64,000 bases of DNA from Symmachiella dynata (GCF_007747995.1 NZ_CP036276.1:5818001-5882000); one strand, 5' to 3'. Positions 33,997 to 43,525 are shown, numbered from the stretch's first letter. The notes: a model not told the origin generated them from the letters alone. Numbers and translations are program-made.

Positions 33997-34632
33997 ATGG
34001 AACAGCTTGCCCTACTATCATCGGCCGTCAATTTGAACACGGTCGCCGTGACGGTCTCGATCTTGGTCGTGTTCGCGATTCTGGTCACGATCGTGCTGCG
34101 CAGACGCAGAGAAAATGTTTGGCAAGCGTTCGCCCGGCGAAACGGATTTCAGTACACCGTTGTCGAGGGGCAACCCCAGGTCACGGGGCTGCTTGAGGGA
34201 CGCCGTTTTGAATTGGCGATTTCTCCGGAAAGCTCTGATACAGGGCCACTGGGTGTGGAAGTCATTTCCATGGCTGTTTTCCTACATCATCCCCCGCCAG
34301 GCAATCTGCACCTCGAATCCGCCGGCGGCTTGGTGGGGGATGTGCAATTGGCCTTCAATGAGCAGCGATACCAAACTGGTAATGAAGAGTTTGACCAGAA
34401 TGTGAATGTCGAAATCACTGAGTCCGCAGATGGAGTGGCTTGGCTCACCCCCAAAAAGCAGCAGGCGTTTTTGCAACTGGTTCTGGCGACTCCGACCGAC
34501 ACCTATCAACTTGCGGCCGGGCAATTGCGATGGCAATGCCGGACAGCCATTAGTGTTCCCGACAAACTTGATGAGCATCTCAGATCACTCGCGACCGCTG
34601 TGCGCGAACTGGATGCCCCACCCCAGGTGTGA
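33997..34632 (+). CDS. Membrane-anchored hypothetical protein
   Basis: 211 residues. One N-terminal transmembrane helix (about 17-36) is followed by a basic stop-transfer (RRRREN) and a soluble domain beginning WQAFARRNGFQYTVVEGQPQVTGLLEGRRFEL. This style of 'FARRxGFxY...GxxxGR' sequence occurs in DUF3137-like or PH-like proteins, but I cannot assign it firmly. AAGGAG stands four bases before the ATG. No clear partner. Confidence 0.7.
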   Translation: MEQLALLSSAVNLNTVAVTVSILVVFAILVTIVLRRRRENVWQAFARRNGFQYTVVEGQPQVTGLLEGRRFELAISPESSDTGPLGVEVISMAVFLHHPPPGNLHLESAGGLVGDVQLAFNEQRYQTGNEEFDQNVNVEITESADGVAWLTPKKQQAFLQLVLATPTDTYQLAAGQLRWQCRTAISVPDKLDEHLRSLATAVRELDAPPQV

Positions 34633-35293
34633 GGCAAGCACGGCGCCTCGTACAAAGTGATCTGCTCAGCGCTGCGCTCCGGGAATCCGCCAGCATCCAG
34701 GTGATGAGCGAGAATGATTTGGCTCGCTTCGACATGCTTGTCGGTGCCGTGTCTCAGAAGTCCATCTGTTGGAACTGACGACGCTCCGGCGTTTGCAGGC
34801 CACTTCCAGGCGGGTTGGCCAGGAAGGTTGGCCAGGAACGAGATAGGCAGTTTCAGCACAACATCTTGGAACGCATGCTGTGCGAACGTATCTCGAAATG
34901 CGAACAGTTTCGCAGTCCTGCCAGTACTCCTAAACCCCCAGGCAACGAGTGAATAATCGGTAACTCTTACCTGGATTCCAATTTCCTGGGGGATTCGACT
35001 CAACTTACGGCTCGAATATTCCGAACAATCAGAATACTGCGAACATTCATTACAACCGTCAAAGTCTATCTCCTCTGTGGAGGGCGGTTGAAATGTGGAT
35101 GCTCTGCCACAAATCGGAGCGGGCAGCACGGGGTTATTGGCCGTGTGGGAGCATTTTTTTTGTCGCAGTAGGGGGCGTTGAGTTGCAGCGGCATTTCGCC
35201 GATTTCGGATACAAATTCGGATGAAATCAGAGTAATCCTGACTGGTGAGACAACATTATGCGTGTTCACGCGGCAAGCCTTTTGGAGCGATCC
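34633..35293. other. Intergenic region without supportable gene
   Basis: About 660 bases. Open frames here are antisense or lack ribosome sites. Nothing beyond promoter space for the downstream autotransporter-like gene is seen. Confidence 0.5.
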
Positions 35294-38200
35294 ATGAATA
35301 CGAGACGAGTAAACGTCCCCTTGAGAATCGTGTTGATCACGGCCATGCTATGGTCACCGGTCCATGCGGCAGACGACGCGGGTAGCGTACGTCTTGCTAA
35401 CAATGAAACCACTGGAACGGCTTATGTCACTCCCACATCGTGGAGTACCGAGTCGATGAATGGTGGGCCCACCGGGATGACATCCGTGGGGAGTCCCGGA
35501 CCGAGTCGCGCAGCGGATCCCTTTGGGATTCAATTCCGCTTCCGCAGCGACATTCAGCCTTCGTTCGTTAAGGACGGGTATCAAACACTGGGTGCGATGG
35601 TCCCGTTCCACATCGATCCGGGGACCAGCTTGGTCTTCATCGAAGGTCGCGGCTACGCCACGAACCATGCCGAATACGGCGGCAACGTCGGCTTGGGCTA
35701 TCGTTACTACAGCGAAATGATGAATCGCATGTATAGCATCAGTGGTTGGTGGGACTACGATGATAGTAACGTATTCAACTACGATCGCTGGGGCATCAGT
35801 TTGGCGTCATTGACCGACAATGGTCTCGACTATCGCGTGAACGCCTATATCGCTGATAACACAGCTGGGAAATTCGTCGGTCGCACGACGGGCATTCCGA
35901 TCTTCTCGGGATACAACATTGGGCAAGCGACTGATTCACTGTATGAAGTCCCCTACTCGGGGTTTGATGCTGAAATCGGCATGCCGGTTCCCTTCTTGGG
36001 TGACTATGGCATTAAGGTTTATGCCGGTGGCTACTACATGCAAGCCGAAGGCGAGAAAGATGCTTCCGGTCCTAAGGTTCGCCTGCAAGGTGACATCACA
36101 GAATCGATCTGGGGCCAAGTGGAATGGACCAGCGACAGCGTCTTCGGCAGCAACGTGATGGGGTCGGTCGCAATCGACTTCCCCGGTGGCGGACGGCGTC
36201 CGGCCTTTACACGCCAACCGACCAACATGATGCTCGCACAACAAGTCCAACGGCAATATCGCGTTCCTGTTAACGAAAAAGTCGTTCGGGAATCGAGCGT
36301 GGCAATCAACCCGGTTGATATGGAACCGTTCATTGTCTATCACGTCGACAACACCGCACCTGGCAGTGGAGACGGTTCGGCAGAAGCTCCGTATAGCACC
36401 CTGCCCGGCTCGGTGCCTTCTGAAGCTGACATTATCTTCGTCAACCGTGGCGATGGCACATCGTCGGGCATGACGGGCGACTTTTTCCTGCAAGACGATC
36501 AACGTCTGTTGGGTGAAGGCACGGTTCACTTCTATACGTCAACCGCAGGCACGTTTGAAATGCCTGGATACACACCGGGAGTCAACCCGCTACTGGGTGG
36601 CACGGTCTCCATGCTGGGTGACCGCGTCGAAGTCGCTGGCTTCCGCTTTGCGGTGCCGGACGGTCAGCCTGCGATCTTCGGGTCCGGGGATGACTTCTTG
36701 ATCCGTGAAGTCGCGGTCAGTGGAGGCGGACGTGGTGTCGATCTGATGAATGCCACTGGTGTTGGCCTGATCACTGATTCGACCTTTGTCGGAACGGGTG
36801 CTGACTCGATTCGTGCGGAAAACGCCGATGGGACGACCTTAGACTTGGCAATCATCGATACGATCATCGCCGACGGGGATGAGGATGGTGTTTATGTCAC
36901 TGTCGACACCGCCGCCACGATCAACTTGCTGATGGATAACGTGGATGTCTCGGGTGTGGCCGGTAACGGTTTCGGGACGGATGTCAGCTTCTTCAACACG
37001 ACACTGGCAGTCGATGTGTTTAATAGCTCCTTCTCAAATAACTTTGGCGACGGGTTCTTCGTGGAGCGGGTCGATGATTCCGGATTCAGCATTAACATTG
37101 CTGACTCGACATTCGACAACAACGGACGTAACGGTGTCTCCATTTTCAGCTACAACGGTCGCGTGCCGAATGGCATGGTCGACATCGTACGCAGCTCAAT
37201 GTCTGACAATGCCAACATCGGTCTGCAACTGCATGGTGAGGCGGACGTGACGTTGGATGTGGATCTGGCAGACAACTTCATCAACCGCAACGGCTTCGGC
37301 GGTATCCAAATGACTTCGGCTGAGCGTATCCTGCTACAAGGTGTCTGGGAACGCAACGAAATCAACAATAACGGATACGACGACGCAGTCGGCGACGGCG
37401 ATGGTATCTTTCTGCAGTCGAACCTGGATCTGGTGCTCACCGACAACGACGTCCTTGCCAATAACGGCGACGGATTGCAGGTTGAAATCTTCGGAGCGGC
37501 GAGTACGATCCTGGACCTCAACGGTAACCGGATCAACAACAACCTTGGTGCTGGTTTCGACTGGGAATCAATCTTCGGCAGCTCATTGTTGCTGATGGAC
37601 GTCGATGCGAGTGCGACCCGCATCAGCCAGTTTAACAACAACGACGGCGACGGTATGGAATTCCGTTCGAACGGGCTATCGGGATTCGCTGACTTTGTCG
37701 TTGCCACGATCAACGACACCGAGATCAACTTCAACGAAGGACGCGGTGTCGACCTGTTGACGCAAGAAGATGCAGGTATGGAAATCTACATCACAGACTC
37801 GCAGATCTCAGCCAACGGCGAAGAAGGGGTCTATCTTGTCAACACCGCATCGGGAACTCAAACTCAAGATGTTTCCAGCTCCGTGGCCTTGGCTGACGAT
37901 GGCCTAATCGACACCATACCGACGACAACGTTGGTGATCGATAATAGCGAAATCGATGCGAACGGCACCATCGGAACAATGGGCGGTGTTGTCATCCGCG
38001 TGGGAACCTCCGATGGCGGTCGTTCTTACACCTTCGACGGAGGATATGCTAGCGACGGTTACGGCGGTGTGATCGCCGGCTTGACCAACAGTATGTTGTC
38101 AGGGAACTACGGGGAGGACCTTGTCATCGAAAGCTTTACGTCGACGGTTGATCCGCCTGATACCGATGGCACTTGGACCGACGCAGAATTCACAGTGGAC

Positions 38201-38617
38201 AATTACGAGTCCGATCCGCTGGCGAGAATCGACGTGGTCTTCCACGGCAATACGGCTGACTCGATCGATGTCATCAACTTCGGAGCCTTCTACGACAACG
38301 CCGAAGCGGTCTTCAAGTCACGCGATGTTGATCAAACCGATCCAGGACCGTTTACCGATCCGGCCAGACGGCGAAACGCAACTCGCTTGGCAGCCAGAGA
38401 TGGTTTGCCGCCGGCAACACCAGGTGGAGCATCGGACACTTTCCTCTATCCAGGTATTGGCGAAAGCACGATGCGGGTCGAAGGGCCTCTGCCAGGCATC
38501 GAAGATGGTGTCGACATCCTGGACCCCGGCTTCGGCGGTGGAGTCATCTTGGGTGTCCTACCCGGCGAGTTTCCGTTTGTCTGGCAAGTGGTGCCTCCGG
38601 GAACAATCTTCCCCTAA
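35294..38617 (+). CDS. Inverse-autotransporter-like outer-membrane protein with parallel beta-helix passenger
   Basis: 1107 residues. A signal peptide (residues 1-25) is followed at about 75-310 by a beta-barrel-like region. It reads FIEGRGYATNHAEYGGNVGLGYRY, MYSISGWWDYDD and FDAEIGMPVPFLGDYGIKVYAGGYYM, in the style of the intimin/invasin inverse autotransporter barrel. The rest (about 350-1000) is a right-handed beta-helix of repeated 'x-DNxFxNNGxxGVxxxS' turns rich in Asn, Asp and Gly. A hydrophobic Pro/Gly-rich tail ends it. GGAG precedes ATG 35294 by six bases, and a strong terminator follows. Such proteins display the helix outside the cell; ligand unknown. Confidence 0.85.
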   Translation: MNTRRVNVPLRIVLITAMLWSPVHAADDAGSVRLANNETTGTAYVTPTSWSTESMNGGPTGMTSVGSPGPSRAADPFGIQFRFRSDIQPSFVKDGYQTLGAMVPFHIDPGTSLVFIEGRGYATNHAEYGGNVGLGYRYYSEMMNRMYSISGWWDYDDSNVFNYDRWGISLASLTDNGLDYRVNAYIADNTAGKFVGRTTGIPIFSGYNIGQATDSLYEVPYSGFDAEIGMPVPFLGDYGIKVYAGGYYMQAEGEKDASGPKVRLQGDITESIWGQVEWTSDSVFGSNVMGSVAIDFPGGGRRPAFTRQPTNMMLAQQVQRQYRVPVNEKVVRESSVAINPVDMEPFIVYHVDNTAPGSGDGSAEAPYSTLPGSVPSEADIIFVNRGDGTSSGMTGDFFLQDDQRLLGEGTVHFYTSTAGTFEMPGYTPGVNPLLGGTVSMLGDRVEVAGFRFAVPDGQPAIFGSGDDFLIREVAVSGGGRGVDLMNATGVGLITDSTFVGTGADSIRAENADGTTLDLAIIDTIIADGDEDGVYVTVDTAATINLLMDNVDVSGVAGNGFGTDVSFFNTTLAVDVFNSSFSNNFGDGFFVERVDDSGFSINIADSTFDNNGRNGVSIFSYNGRVPNGMVDIVRSSMSDNANIGLQLHGEADVTLDVDLADNFINRNGFGGIQMTSAERILLQGVWERNEINNNGYDDAVGDGDGIFLQSNLDLVLTDNDVLANNGDGLQVEIFGAASTILDLNGNRINNNLGAGFDWESIFGSSLLLMDVDASATRISQFNNNDGDGMEFRSNGLSGFADFVVATINDTEINFNEGRGVDLLTQEDAGMEIYITDSQISANGEEGVYLVNTASGTQTQDVSSSVALADDGLIDTIPTTTLVIDNSEIDANGTIGTMGGVVIRVGTSDGGRSYTFDGGYASDGYGGVIAGLTNSMLSGNYGEDLVIESFTSTVDPPDTDGTWTDAEFTVDNYESDPLARIDVVFHGNTADSIDVINFGAFYDNAEAVFKSRDVDQTDPGPFTDPARRRNATRLAARDGLPPATPGGASDTFLYPGIGESTMRVEGPLPGIEDGVDILDPGFGGGVILGVLPGEFPFVWQVVPPGTIFP

Positions 38618-38662
38618 GCACGACCTAATGGTCACCTGACCAACGCAACTGAAAAACGAACA

Positions 38663-38699
38663 CTGGGGATGCCGATTTGACGGCATCCCCAGTTTTTTT
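38663..38699 (+). terminator. Strong Rho-independent terminator
   Basis: Perfect 12-base stem CTGGGGATGCCG / CGGCATCCCCAG with a six-base loop and seven Ts. It ends the beta-helix protein gene. Confidence 0.92.
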
Positions 38700-38804
38700 G
38701 TTTGTCGACAAGGAGTTTCAAAACTCTCTGACGCGTCACGCAACCACTTGTATTATAGATTCCTGAACAGGCGCAACCTGGTTTTGAAACTGGTTCTACG
38801 CAAA

Positions 38805-39338
38805 TCAAGTCGCCTTCACCCGCGCGTAAGTCAGCGTGTCCAGAAACTCATCCCATTTCTTGATCGCTTGCACCTGCCGACCTTCATAGGTCAGCCCCGC
38901 TTTTTCCAGCACTCGCGCAGAAGCCGGGTTGTTGGCGAAGACCGAGGCATAAATCCGGTGCAGCCCCAGATCCTCAAAACCGAACCGCACGATCTCAATC
39001 GCCGCTTCGGTCGTATAGCCGCGGCCCCAATAGGGCACGCCAATCCAATACCCCAGCTCGGCCCGCTCCCATTCCCGTTGCACGGTCAGCCCGACCGAAC
39101 CGAGAAATTCATCGGTTTCAGTCAGCACCATGGCAAAGTGATAGGCCTTGCCGCTCGCCGCTCTCTCCAGGGCGCTGGCAATCCACTCTTCTGCAACACC
39201 GTCCGGATAAGGATGCGGAATCCGCAGAGTCGTGGCTGCAATCGCTCGTTCTCCGGCCAGTTGTTGCATCCCCGGCGCATCGGTCAATTGATACGGCCGT
39301 AATGTGAGGCGTTTTGTTTGCAGTGTGAGTTGGCGCAT
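38805..39338 (-). CDS. RimJ/RimL-type GNAT acetyltransferase
   Basis: 177 residues, GNAT fold of the N-terminal-acetyltransferase (Acetyltransf_3) type: LTLRPYQLTDAPGMQQLAGE at the start, ELGYWIGVPYWGRGYTTEAAIEIVRFGFEDLGLHRI as the acetyl-CoA site (GRGYT turn), and NPASARVLEKAGLTYEGR near the C-terminus. It would acetylate an amine of a protein or metabolite. ATG 39338 starts the fold directly; the frame continues upstream across the tRNA-like gene at 39416 and so cannot be the real start. Confidence 0.9.
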   Translation of the reverse strand: MRQLTLQTKRLTLRPYQLTDAPGMQQLAGERAIAATTLRIPHPYPDGVAEEWIASALERAASGKAYHFAMVLTETDEFLGSVGLTVQREWERAELGYWIGVPYWGRGYTTEAAIEIVRFGFEDLGLHRIYASVFANNPASARVLEKAGLTYEGRQVQAIKKWDEFLDTLTYARVKAT

Positions 39339-39415
39339 GCGGGATCTTTCGGATTTCGGGCGCAGAGTACGACGGCGAGCCGTCGGTTTGGACGAGGCCT
39401 GGGAACACGAGAAAG

Positions 39416-39486
39416 CACGTCCGCAAGGATTCGCACCCTGACCCGCCGGGTTGGAGCCGGCAATGCTGCTGTTACACCACGGACGT
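39416..39486 (-). tRNA. tRNA-Trp-like gene (CCA)
   Basis: Acceptor ACGTCCG pairs perfectly with CGGACGT. Anticodon stem GCCGG/CCGGC holds loop CTCCAAC (anticodon CCA), D-arm GTGTAACAGCAGCA, T-stem CAGGG/CCTTG with loop TGCGAAT, discriminator G as expected for tRNA-Trp. The T-loop has G in place of the second T. Confidence 0.8.
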
Positions 39487-39598
39487 GTGTGGGCAATTGA
39501 TGTATTGAGGCGTATGCTGATCGATCCCCAGCCGACCACCTGCCGCTGTCGGTGATGTGCGGTGAATTGGTGCAAGAATTACATCCAATCGACGTCCA

Positions 39599-40351
39599 CT
39601 AAGTCTCGTCTGGGTCATCGACTTCAACGAATTCGATCAACAAAGTGACAAACACTACCACAAAGGCCGCAATCGTAGTGAACGCAATAACACCGCGCAC
39701 TGCACGACCGGAAGGCACGCCGATGACAATGCATATTGATAAGAAGGCTGCAAATCCGACGGCCGTCAGAAGTGGCCGTCGATACGTGGGAGACACGAAT
39801 AGTCCTACCAAGGTTCCTCCCCAGGTTGCTAAACCTAGTGCGAACACGGCGGCGATCAGGTAAATCTCTCCCTCCTCTTGAGGGTTGGAGGGGCGCGTTA
39901 GCAACCAGCCTGCACGGCCATCGTGGATAGCCATAATGTCGTGCACACCAATTCCAGCGCCAATAATGAGTGCAACCAAGGCACCCGCGATTACGGACCA
40001 GCCACCGCGTCGTTCCAAGCCATCCGCCAACACCCAGTCCAGCAGACGTTGCGATACGGTCTGACTCGATGACTCTTTGGCAGAATGCGTTTGCGGCAAA
40101 ATCTCATCTGCTTTTTCCAGTCCTGGCAGGAACGTATTGCGAGAGATGAGCGCGCCGATGGTCAGACCGATCAGTCTCAACGGTGACATTTCCGGAAGAC
40201 TGCACGCCGCACCGATGCCGGCGAAAAGCGTCGCCATCAAAATCCGCTGCGCGACACCCCCGCCGGTGTCAATTAGCGAGCCGAGTAGCATGCCAACAAG
40301 GCTGTAAGCGATGCATCGCCAGAGACGAAACGTATTCTTCTTTTGATGCAT
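39599..40351 (-). CDS. Hypothetical multi-pass membrane protein
   Basis: 250 residues with about six predicted transmembrane helices: around 10-27, 35-55 (with GLTIGALISRN just after), 118-140, 165-190, 195-212 and 220-243. A cytosolic loop between the second and third is polar. No recognisable family. Its last helix ends in an acidic tail (FVEVDDPDET). Single gene on the minus strand. Confidence 0.75.
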   Translation of the reverse strand: MHQKKNTFRLWRCIAYSLVGMLLGSLIDTGGGVAQRILMATLFAGIGAACSLPEMSPLRLIGLTIGALISRNTFLPGLEKADEILPQTHSAKESSSQTVSQRLLDWVLADGLERRGGWSVIAGALVALIIGAGIGVHDIMAIHDGRAGWLLTRPSNPQEEGEIYLIAAVFALGLATWGGTLVGLFVSPTYRRPLLTAVGFAAFLSICIVIGVPSGRAVRGVIAFTTIAAFVVVFVTLLIEFVEVDDPDET

Positions 40352-40374
40352 CGCAAATTCTCAAATCGAGCGCC

Positions 40375-40454
40375 GGGTGCCACTGCTGGCTTGTCCAGCA
40401 GTGACGTGGCAGGTCGCACGGTTGGTACTGGTGGACCAGCCAACAGTACCAACC
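40375..40454. repeat. GGGTGCCAC dispersed palindrome, copy 3
   Basis: Two adjacent hairpins: GCCACTGCTGGCTTGTCCAG with CAGTGacgTGGC, then GGTTGGTACTG with CAGTACCAACC. Related to the elements at 25433 and 33482. Confidence 0.7.
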
Positions 40455-40487
40455 GTTTTGTGCCAAAGGTTTATCAGCAGCGAGCAG

Positions 40488-41084
40488 CTACTCTTCCAAC
40501 TCCACGTTCCAGTACGCTTCGCTAATGAACTTGGACCAACTGTCGATCCGTTGTCCGTGCGTTGCGTACAGCGGCTTCCATTGGGGGCGCACTGGTTCCT
40601 TGCGCAACAACATGCGGGCTTCTTCCGGAGTGCGGTCCGCCTTGCGGGAATTGCACTCCACACACGCCAGCACGCAGTTCGTCCAACTCGAGCCACCCCC
40701 TTGCGACCGGGGCAACACGTGGTCGATCGTCAATTCGTTGCTGCCTGGTTGGCAACCGCAATACTGACACGCATAGCGATCACGTTTGAAAACGTTGCGG
40801 CGGCTGAAAGTGACAGCGTTGACCGGGACCCGGTCGTACTGCACGAGCGTAATGACCTCAGGCACGCGCAAGCGCAATTGGCTAGTGCGGATGACCAATT
40901 CATCGTCCTCCGGCATGACTTCGGCCCAATCGGACCAGTCGTACGTCTGGTAGTTCGCCGGGTCGACGATGCGGGCGTTTTCGCTGAACACCTTGACCAA
41001 TGCGCGGGCGACGGTCGCCACGCCTACTGGTTGCCAGTTGCGATTCAAGACCAGCGTCGGTCGATCTAAAACGGCAGCTACCAT
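40488..41084 (-). CDS. HNH endonuclease family protein
   Basis: 198 residues. The N-terminal half (LVLNRNWQPVGVATVARALVKVFSENARIVD) is the 'domain of HNH proteins' common in actinobacteria, cyanobacteria and planctomycetes. The C-terminal HNH nuclease has CQYCG, the catalytic LTIDHVLPRSQGGG and the second zinc pair CVECN. It probably nicks or cuts DNA; no target or immunity partner is visible, so a housekeeping repair role is as likely as defence. Confidence 0.92.
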   Translation of the reverse strand: MVAAVLDRPTLVLNRNWQPVGVATVARALVKVFSENARIVDPANYQTYDWSDWAEVMPEDDELVIRTSQLRLRVPEVITLVQYDRVPVNAVTFSRRNVFKRDRYACQYCGCQPGSNELTIDHVLPRSQGGGSSWTNCVLACVECNSRKADRTPEEARMLLRKEPVRPQWKPLYATHGQRIDSWSKFISEAYWNVELEE

Positions 41085-41221
41085 CGTATCCTCCTATGAG
41101 AAGTCCTTCGGCATGCGGTATGAGACTGCAGCCTGATCCGTCGGCATACAACCTGTCGGCATTTTCTCAGGTGAGACCTGCGAGGTCAATTGTTACGGGA
41201 AATTGTTAAATTTTTATCAAG

Positions 41222-41296
41222 GGTATCCGGGGGGAATCGAACCCGCCACCACGACCTTCACAGGGTCGCATGCATAGCCACTACACTACGGATACC
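41222..41296 (-). tRNA. tRNA-His (GTG)
   Basis: Anticodon loop CTGTGAA between CGACC and GGTCG; T-loop TTCGATT. If the acceptor is read as eight pairs, an encoded G-1 faces C73, the tRNA-His identity pair. Confidence 0.93.
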
Positions 41297-41423
41297 ATAT
41301 GTCCGCTAGGACACGGACCGCCGTCAGTCGGTTCAATCGTTTGCCGACGTTTCGGTGGAAATTCTCCATGACCGCATTTGATTTAAGTGTCACCACCCGC
41401 CCGGGATGCGCGGGACTGGTCCC

Positions 41424-41840
41424 TCAATGGTCATCTCCGGCATAAATCCACATCGCTGCGGTTTGCCCTGCGCGCTCGAATCCACACTTGCGATAAAAAT
41501 CGAGCGCCCGGCCGTCGGCCACCAGCATCTGTTGATGCAAGCCGGCGTATTTGTCCATGAGCAGCCGCATCAAACCGGTCCCGATTCCCCGACCGTGATA
41601 TTTCGGCCATACCAGCAAGTGTGGGTAATAAACCACCAAGTGGCCATCAGAAATCGCATTCCCCAATCCAACTAGCTGCTCGCCGTCCCAAGCGGTGACC
41701 AAGGAATCTGATGCCAATAACCCCTTGTGCAAGACGTCCGGCTTGTCAGCCGACGACCATTGATTGGCGAGGTAGAGCGGCAAGATTTCCTCGATCGTCG
41801 GTCGGCGATTGTCGCTGTATTGAATTGCGAGCGGTTCCAT
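41424..41840 (-). CDS. GNAT acetyltransferase
   Basis: 138 residues. The acetyl-CoA motif LLVWPKYHGRGIGTGLMRLLMDKY lies at about 75-98 and is followed by the typical DGRALDFYRKCGFERAG segment. This is a short stand-alone GNAT of unknown substrate. It lies between tRNA-His and the large tRNA array and is transcribed in the same direction. Confidence 0.9.
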   Translation of the reverse strand: MEPLAIQYSDNRRPTIEEILPLYLANQWSSADKPDVLHKGLLASDSLVTAWDGEQLVGLGNAISDGHLVVYYPHLLVWPKYHGRGIGTGLMRLLMDKYAGLHQQMLVADGRALDFYRKCGFERAGQTAAMWIYAGDDH

Positions 41841-42062
41841 AAATCGTGTGCGTCCTGCTATGAGGGATTGTGAATTTGCCGCTTGTCGGGATTGAAAAAA
41901 AGTGGCCAGTGGTCGGTGGCCAGAAATGTGGGGAAAGACAAACGGCTGTTGAATGCCAACCCTACGGTCTAAGGACTATGGCCTACAGCCTTTTCCCTCA
42001 AGCCTCAAGCCTCAAGCCTGCGCCCCCCCGCACAATGCAGGGCGTCTTTCAATTGTCAAAAG

Positions 42063-42133
42063 TGATCCCGGATGGAATTGAACCATCGTTGCCAGCATGT
42101 CGAGCTGGAGTCGTACCATTGGACCACGGGATC
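42063..42133 (-). tRNA. tRNA-Val (GAC)
   Basis: Acceptor GATCCCG/CGGGATC, anticodon stem CCAGC/GCTGG with loop TCGACAT, T-loop TTCAATT, discriminator A. Confidence 0.93.
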
Positions 42134-42549
42134 GGGAACCAAATTTCAGACGCGTTGAATCGCCGAATGTCGTCTTCCTCCCCCGTTACTACAAATTGCA
42201 TCTACGAGACGGGTAATGATCTAAGTGTTCGATTGATAAAAAATCCGGGGTGGCCGCGATGGCGCAGACATCGGGGCGGGCGCAGCCCGCAAGAAGCCGC
42301 AATTTCCGCATTCTTAAACAAGCAGACTCTCGCTGACGAGGACAGCTGAAATTGCTGCGTCTTGTGCCTACGGCACACCGATTGCCGTTGGCAATCGCTG
42401 CCACCCGATGATTATTTCACCACGGCGAAAGGCAATCTATTGCTCTGGGAGAGGGTCAGGGGTGATGGCTCCACGAGCCGGACGGTGTCGCCAAGGTCGT
42501 GCACAGAATCCGGCAAGCGGCCACAAGCCGTTCGCCGCACGATCAAAAG

Positions 42550-42620
42550 TACCCCACCGAGGAATCGAACCTCGTCCAACAGTTTCGAAGACTGTCATGC
42601 ATCCATCACAACCGCAGGGC
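42550..42620 (-). tRNA. tRNA-Arg (TCG), second copy
   Basis: Anticodon stem ACAGT/ACTGT with loop CTTCGAA, T-arm CGAGG/CCTCG. The acceptor GCCCTGC/GTGGGGT closes with several G-U pairs. It is unlike the tRNA-Arg at 7066, which has the same anticodon. Confidence 0.82.
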
Positions 42621-42725
42621 TTGTTTAGTAGGCAGTAGGCAGAAAGGAGTGGCCAGTGGCCAGAGACGGCGGGGGCTACCGGCTATTGAGGCTTAGGTTT
42701 AGCTCATGATTGAAAGTACTTATAT

Positions 42726-43226
42726 TCAACTTCCGCGAATGTCATCTGCAAGTTTTTTTGCGTCTTGTATGAGAAGATCGACGCGAGAAACGGAAGTCTC
42801 AGCGCGTACGCGGCGACGCAATGGGAGAGCTTGCTGCTGAACGTCATCACAGATATTGGCTAGACGAGTTGCGGAAAAACGGCCACGGCAAAGCTTCACA
42901 TATTTCAGGAGATACTCTAGATAAGCGCACTTCTCCCAAAATACGCCTAGCGGTATTGCTGCAGCAGCGGCAATCAAGTGTCGCTTGTCACGATGATCAA
43001 CCAGAAAACTGACAACCCGCCAATTCCCCCGAGAACCAAGTTTTTTAAGTTTCAACGCTGTTAATTCTTCAAGCCATTCTAATCGGAGAGATTTTGGCAG
43101 CTCCTCTAGCAGATACGTCGCCTCAACACTGCGGCAGCCGTCATGCCAAATATGGAAACACAATCCGTCATATTGAAAGAACAGTCGTTTTGCTTTTTGG
43201 AGATTCATGAGTTTTACCAGCACCAT
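42726..43226 (-). CDS. Hypothetical protein inside the tRNA array
   Basis: 166 residues, unrecognised. The sequence is basic and largely helical (for example LQKAKRLFFQYDG at the start, ELPKSLRLEWLEELTALKLKKL in the middle, DLLIQDAKKLADDI at the end), with a conserved-looking HIWHDG segment near residue 26. There is no signal peptide. No good Shine-Dalgarno is present at 43226 or at the alternative ATG 43208. It is one of only two protein genes in the array; a role in tRNA metabolism cannot be claimed. Confidence 0.6.
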   Translation of the reverse strand: MVLVKLMNLQKAKRLFFQYDGLCFHIWHDGCRSVEATYLLEELPKSLRLEWLEELTALKLKKLGSRGNWRVVSFLVDHRDKRHLIAAAAAIPLGVFWEKCAYLEYLLKYVKLCRGRFSATRLANICDDVQQQALPLRRRVRAETSVSRVDLLIQDAKKLADDIRGS

Positions 43227-43337
43227 ACGAAATGAAGGAAAGGCCCATCGTCATTCTGCTGACATTCACCTGCCAACCCGATCGTCTAAGGTCTAAGGCC
43301 TACAGCCTCTTCCCCTCAAGCCTCACGCCTCCAAAGT

Positions 43338-43404
43338 AGCGGGTCCGGGAGTCGCACCCGGCGGTCAAGGCTTATGAGGCCCCGCTGAGCACTCGCTCAC
43401 CCGC
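43338..43404 (-). tRNA. tRNA-Met or tRNA-Ile2 (CAT)
   Basis: Anticodon loop CTCATAA in stem GGGGC/GCCTT, T-arm CCGGG-TGCGACT-CCCGG, acceptor GCGGGT/ACCCGC with a mismatch at pair seven. The anticodon stem lacks the three G-C pairs of an initiator. Short D-arm; total 67 bases. Confidence 0.82.
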
Positions 43405-43525
43405 GTTGTTTTTAGGCTGTAGGCTGTAGGCTGTAGGCTGTAGGGAATTTTCCCTAAGGCCTACGGACTAAAGCCTACGACCTTCGTCCTCAAGCCTGTT
43501 CCCTCAAGCCTCACGCCTACCGAAG

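Noticed and set aside
34506-35129. 207-residue antisense frame on the minus strand
   Set aside because: It overlaps the 33997-34632 gene, is Ser/Pro/Cys-rich, and has no ribosome site; a shadow frame.
40488-41084. HNH gene as part of a defence system
   Set aside because: No methyltransferase, helicase or sensor partner lies next to it; this HNH type is common as a stand-alone gene.
43412-43445. CRISPR-like repeats in the tRNA spacers
   Set aside because: The GTAGGCT units are directly adjacent heptamers without spacers of constant length, and no cas gene is present.
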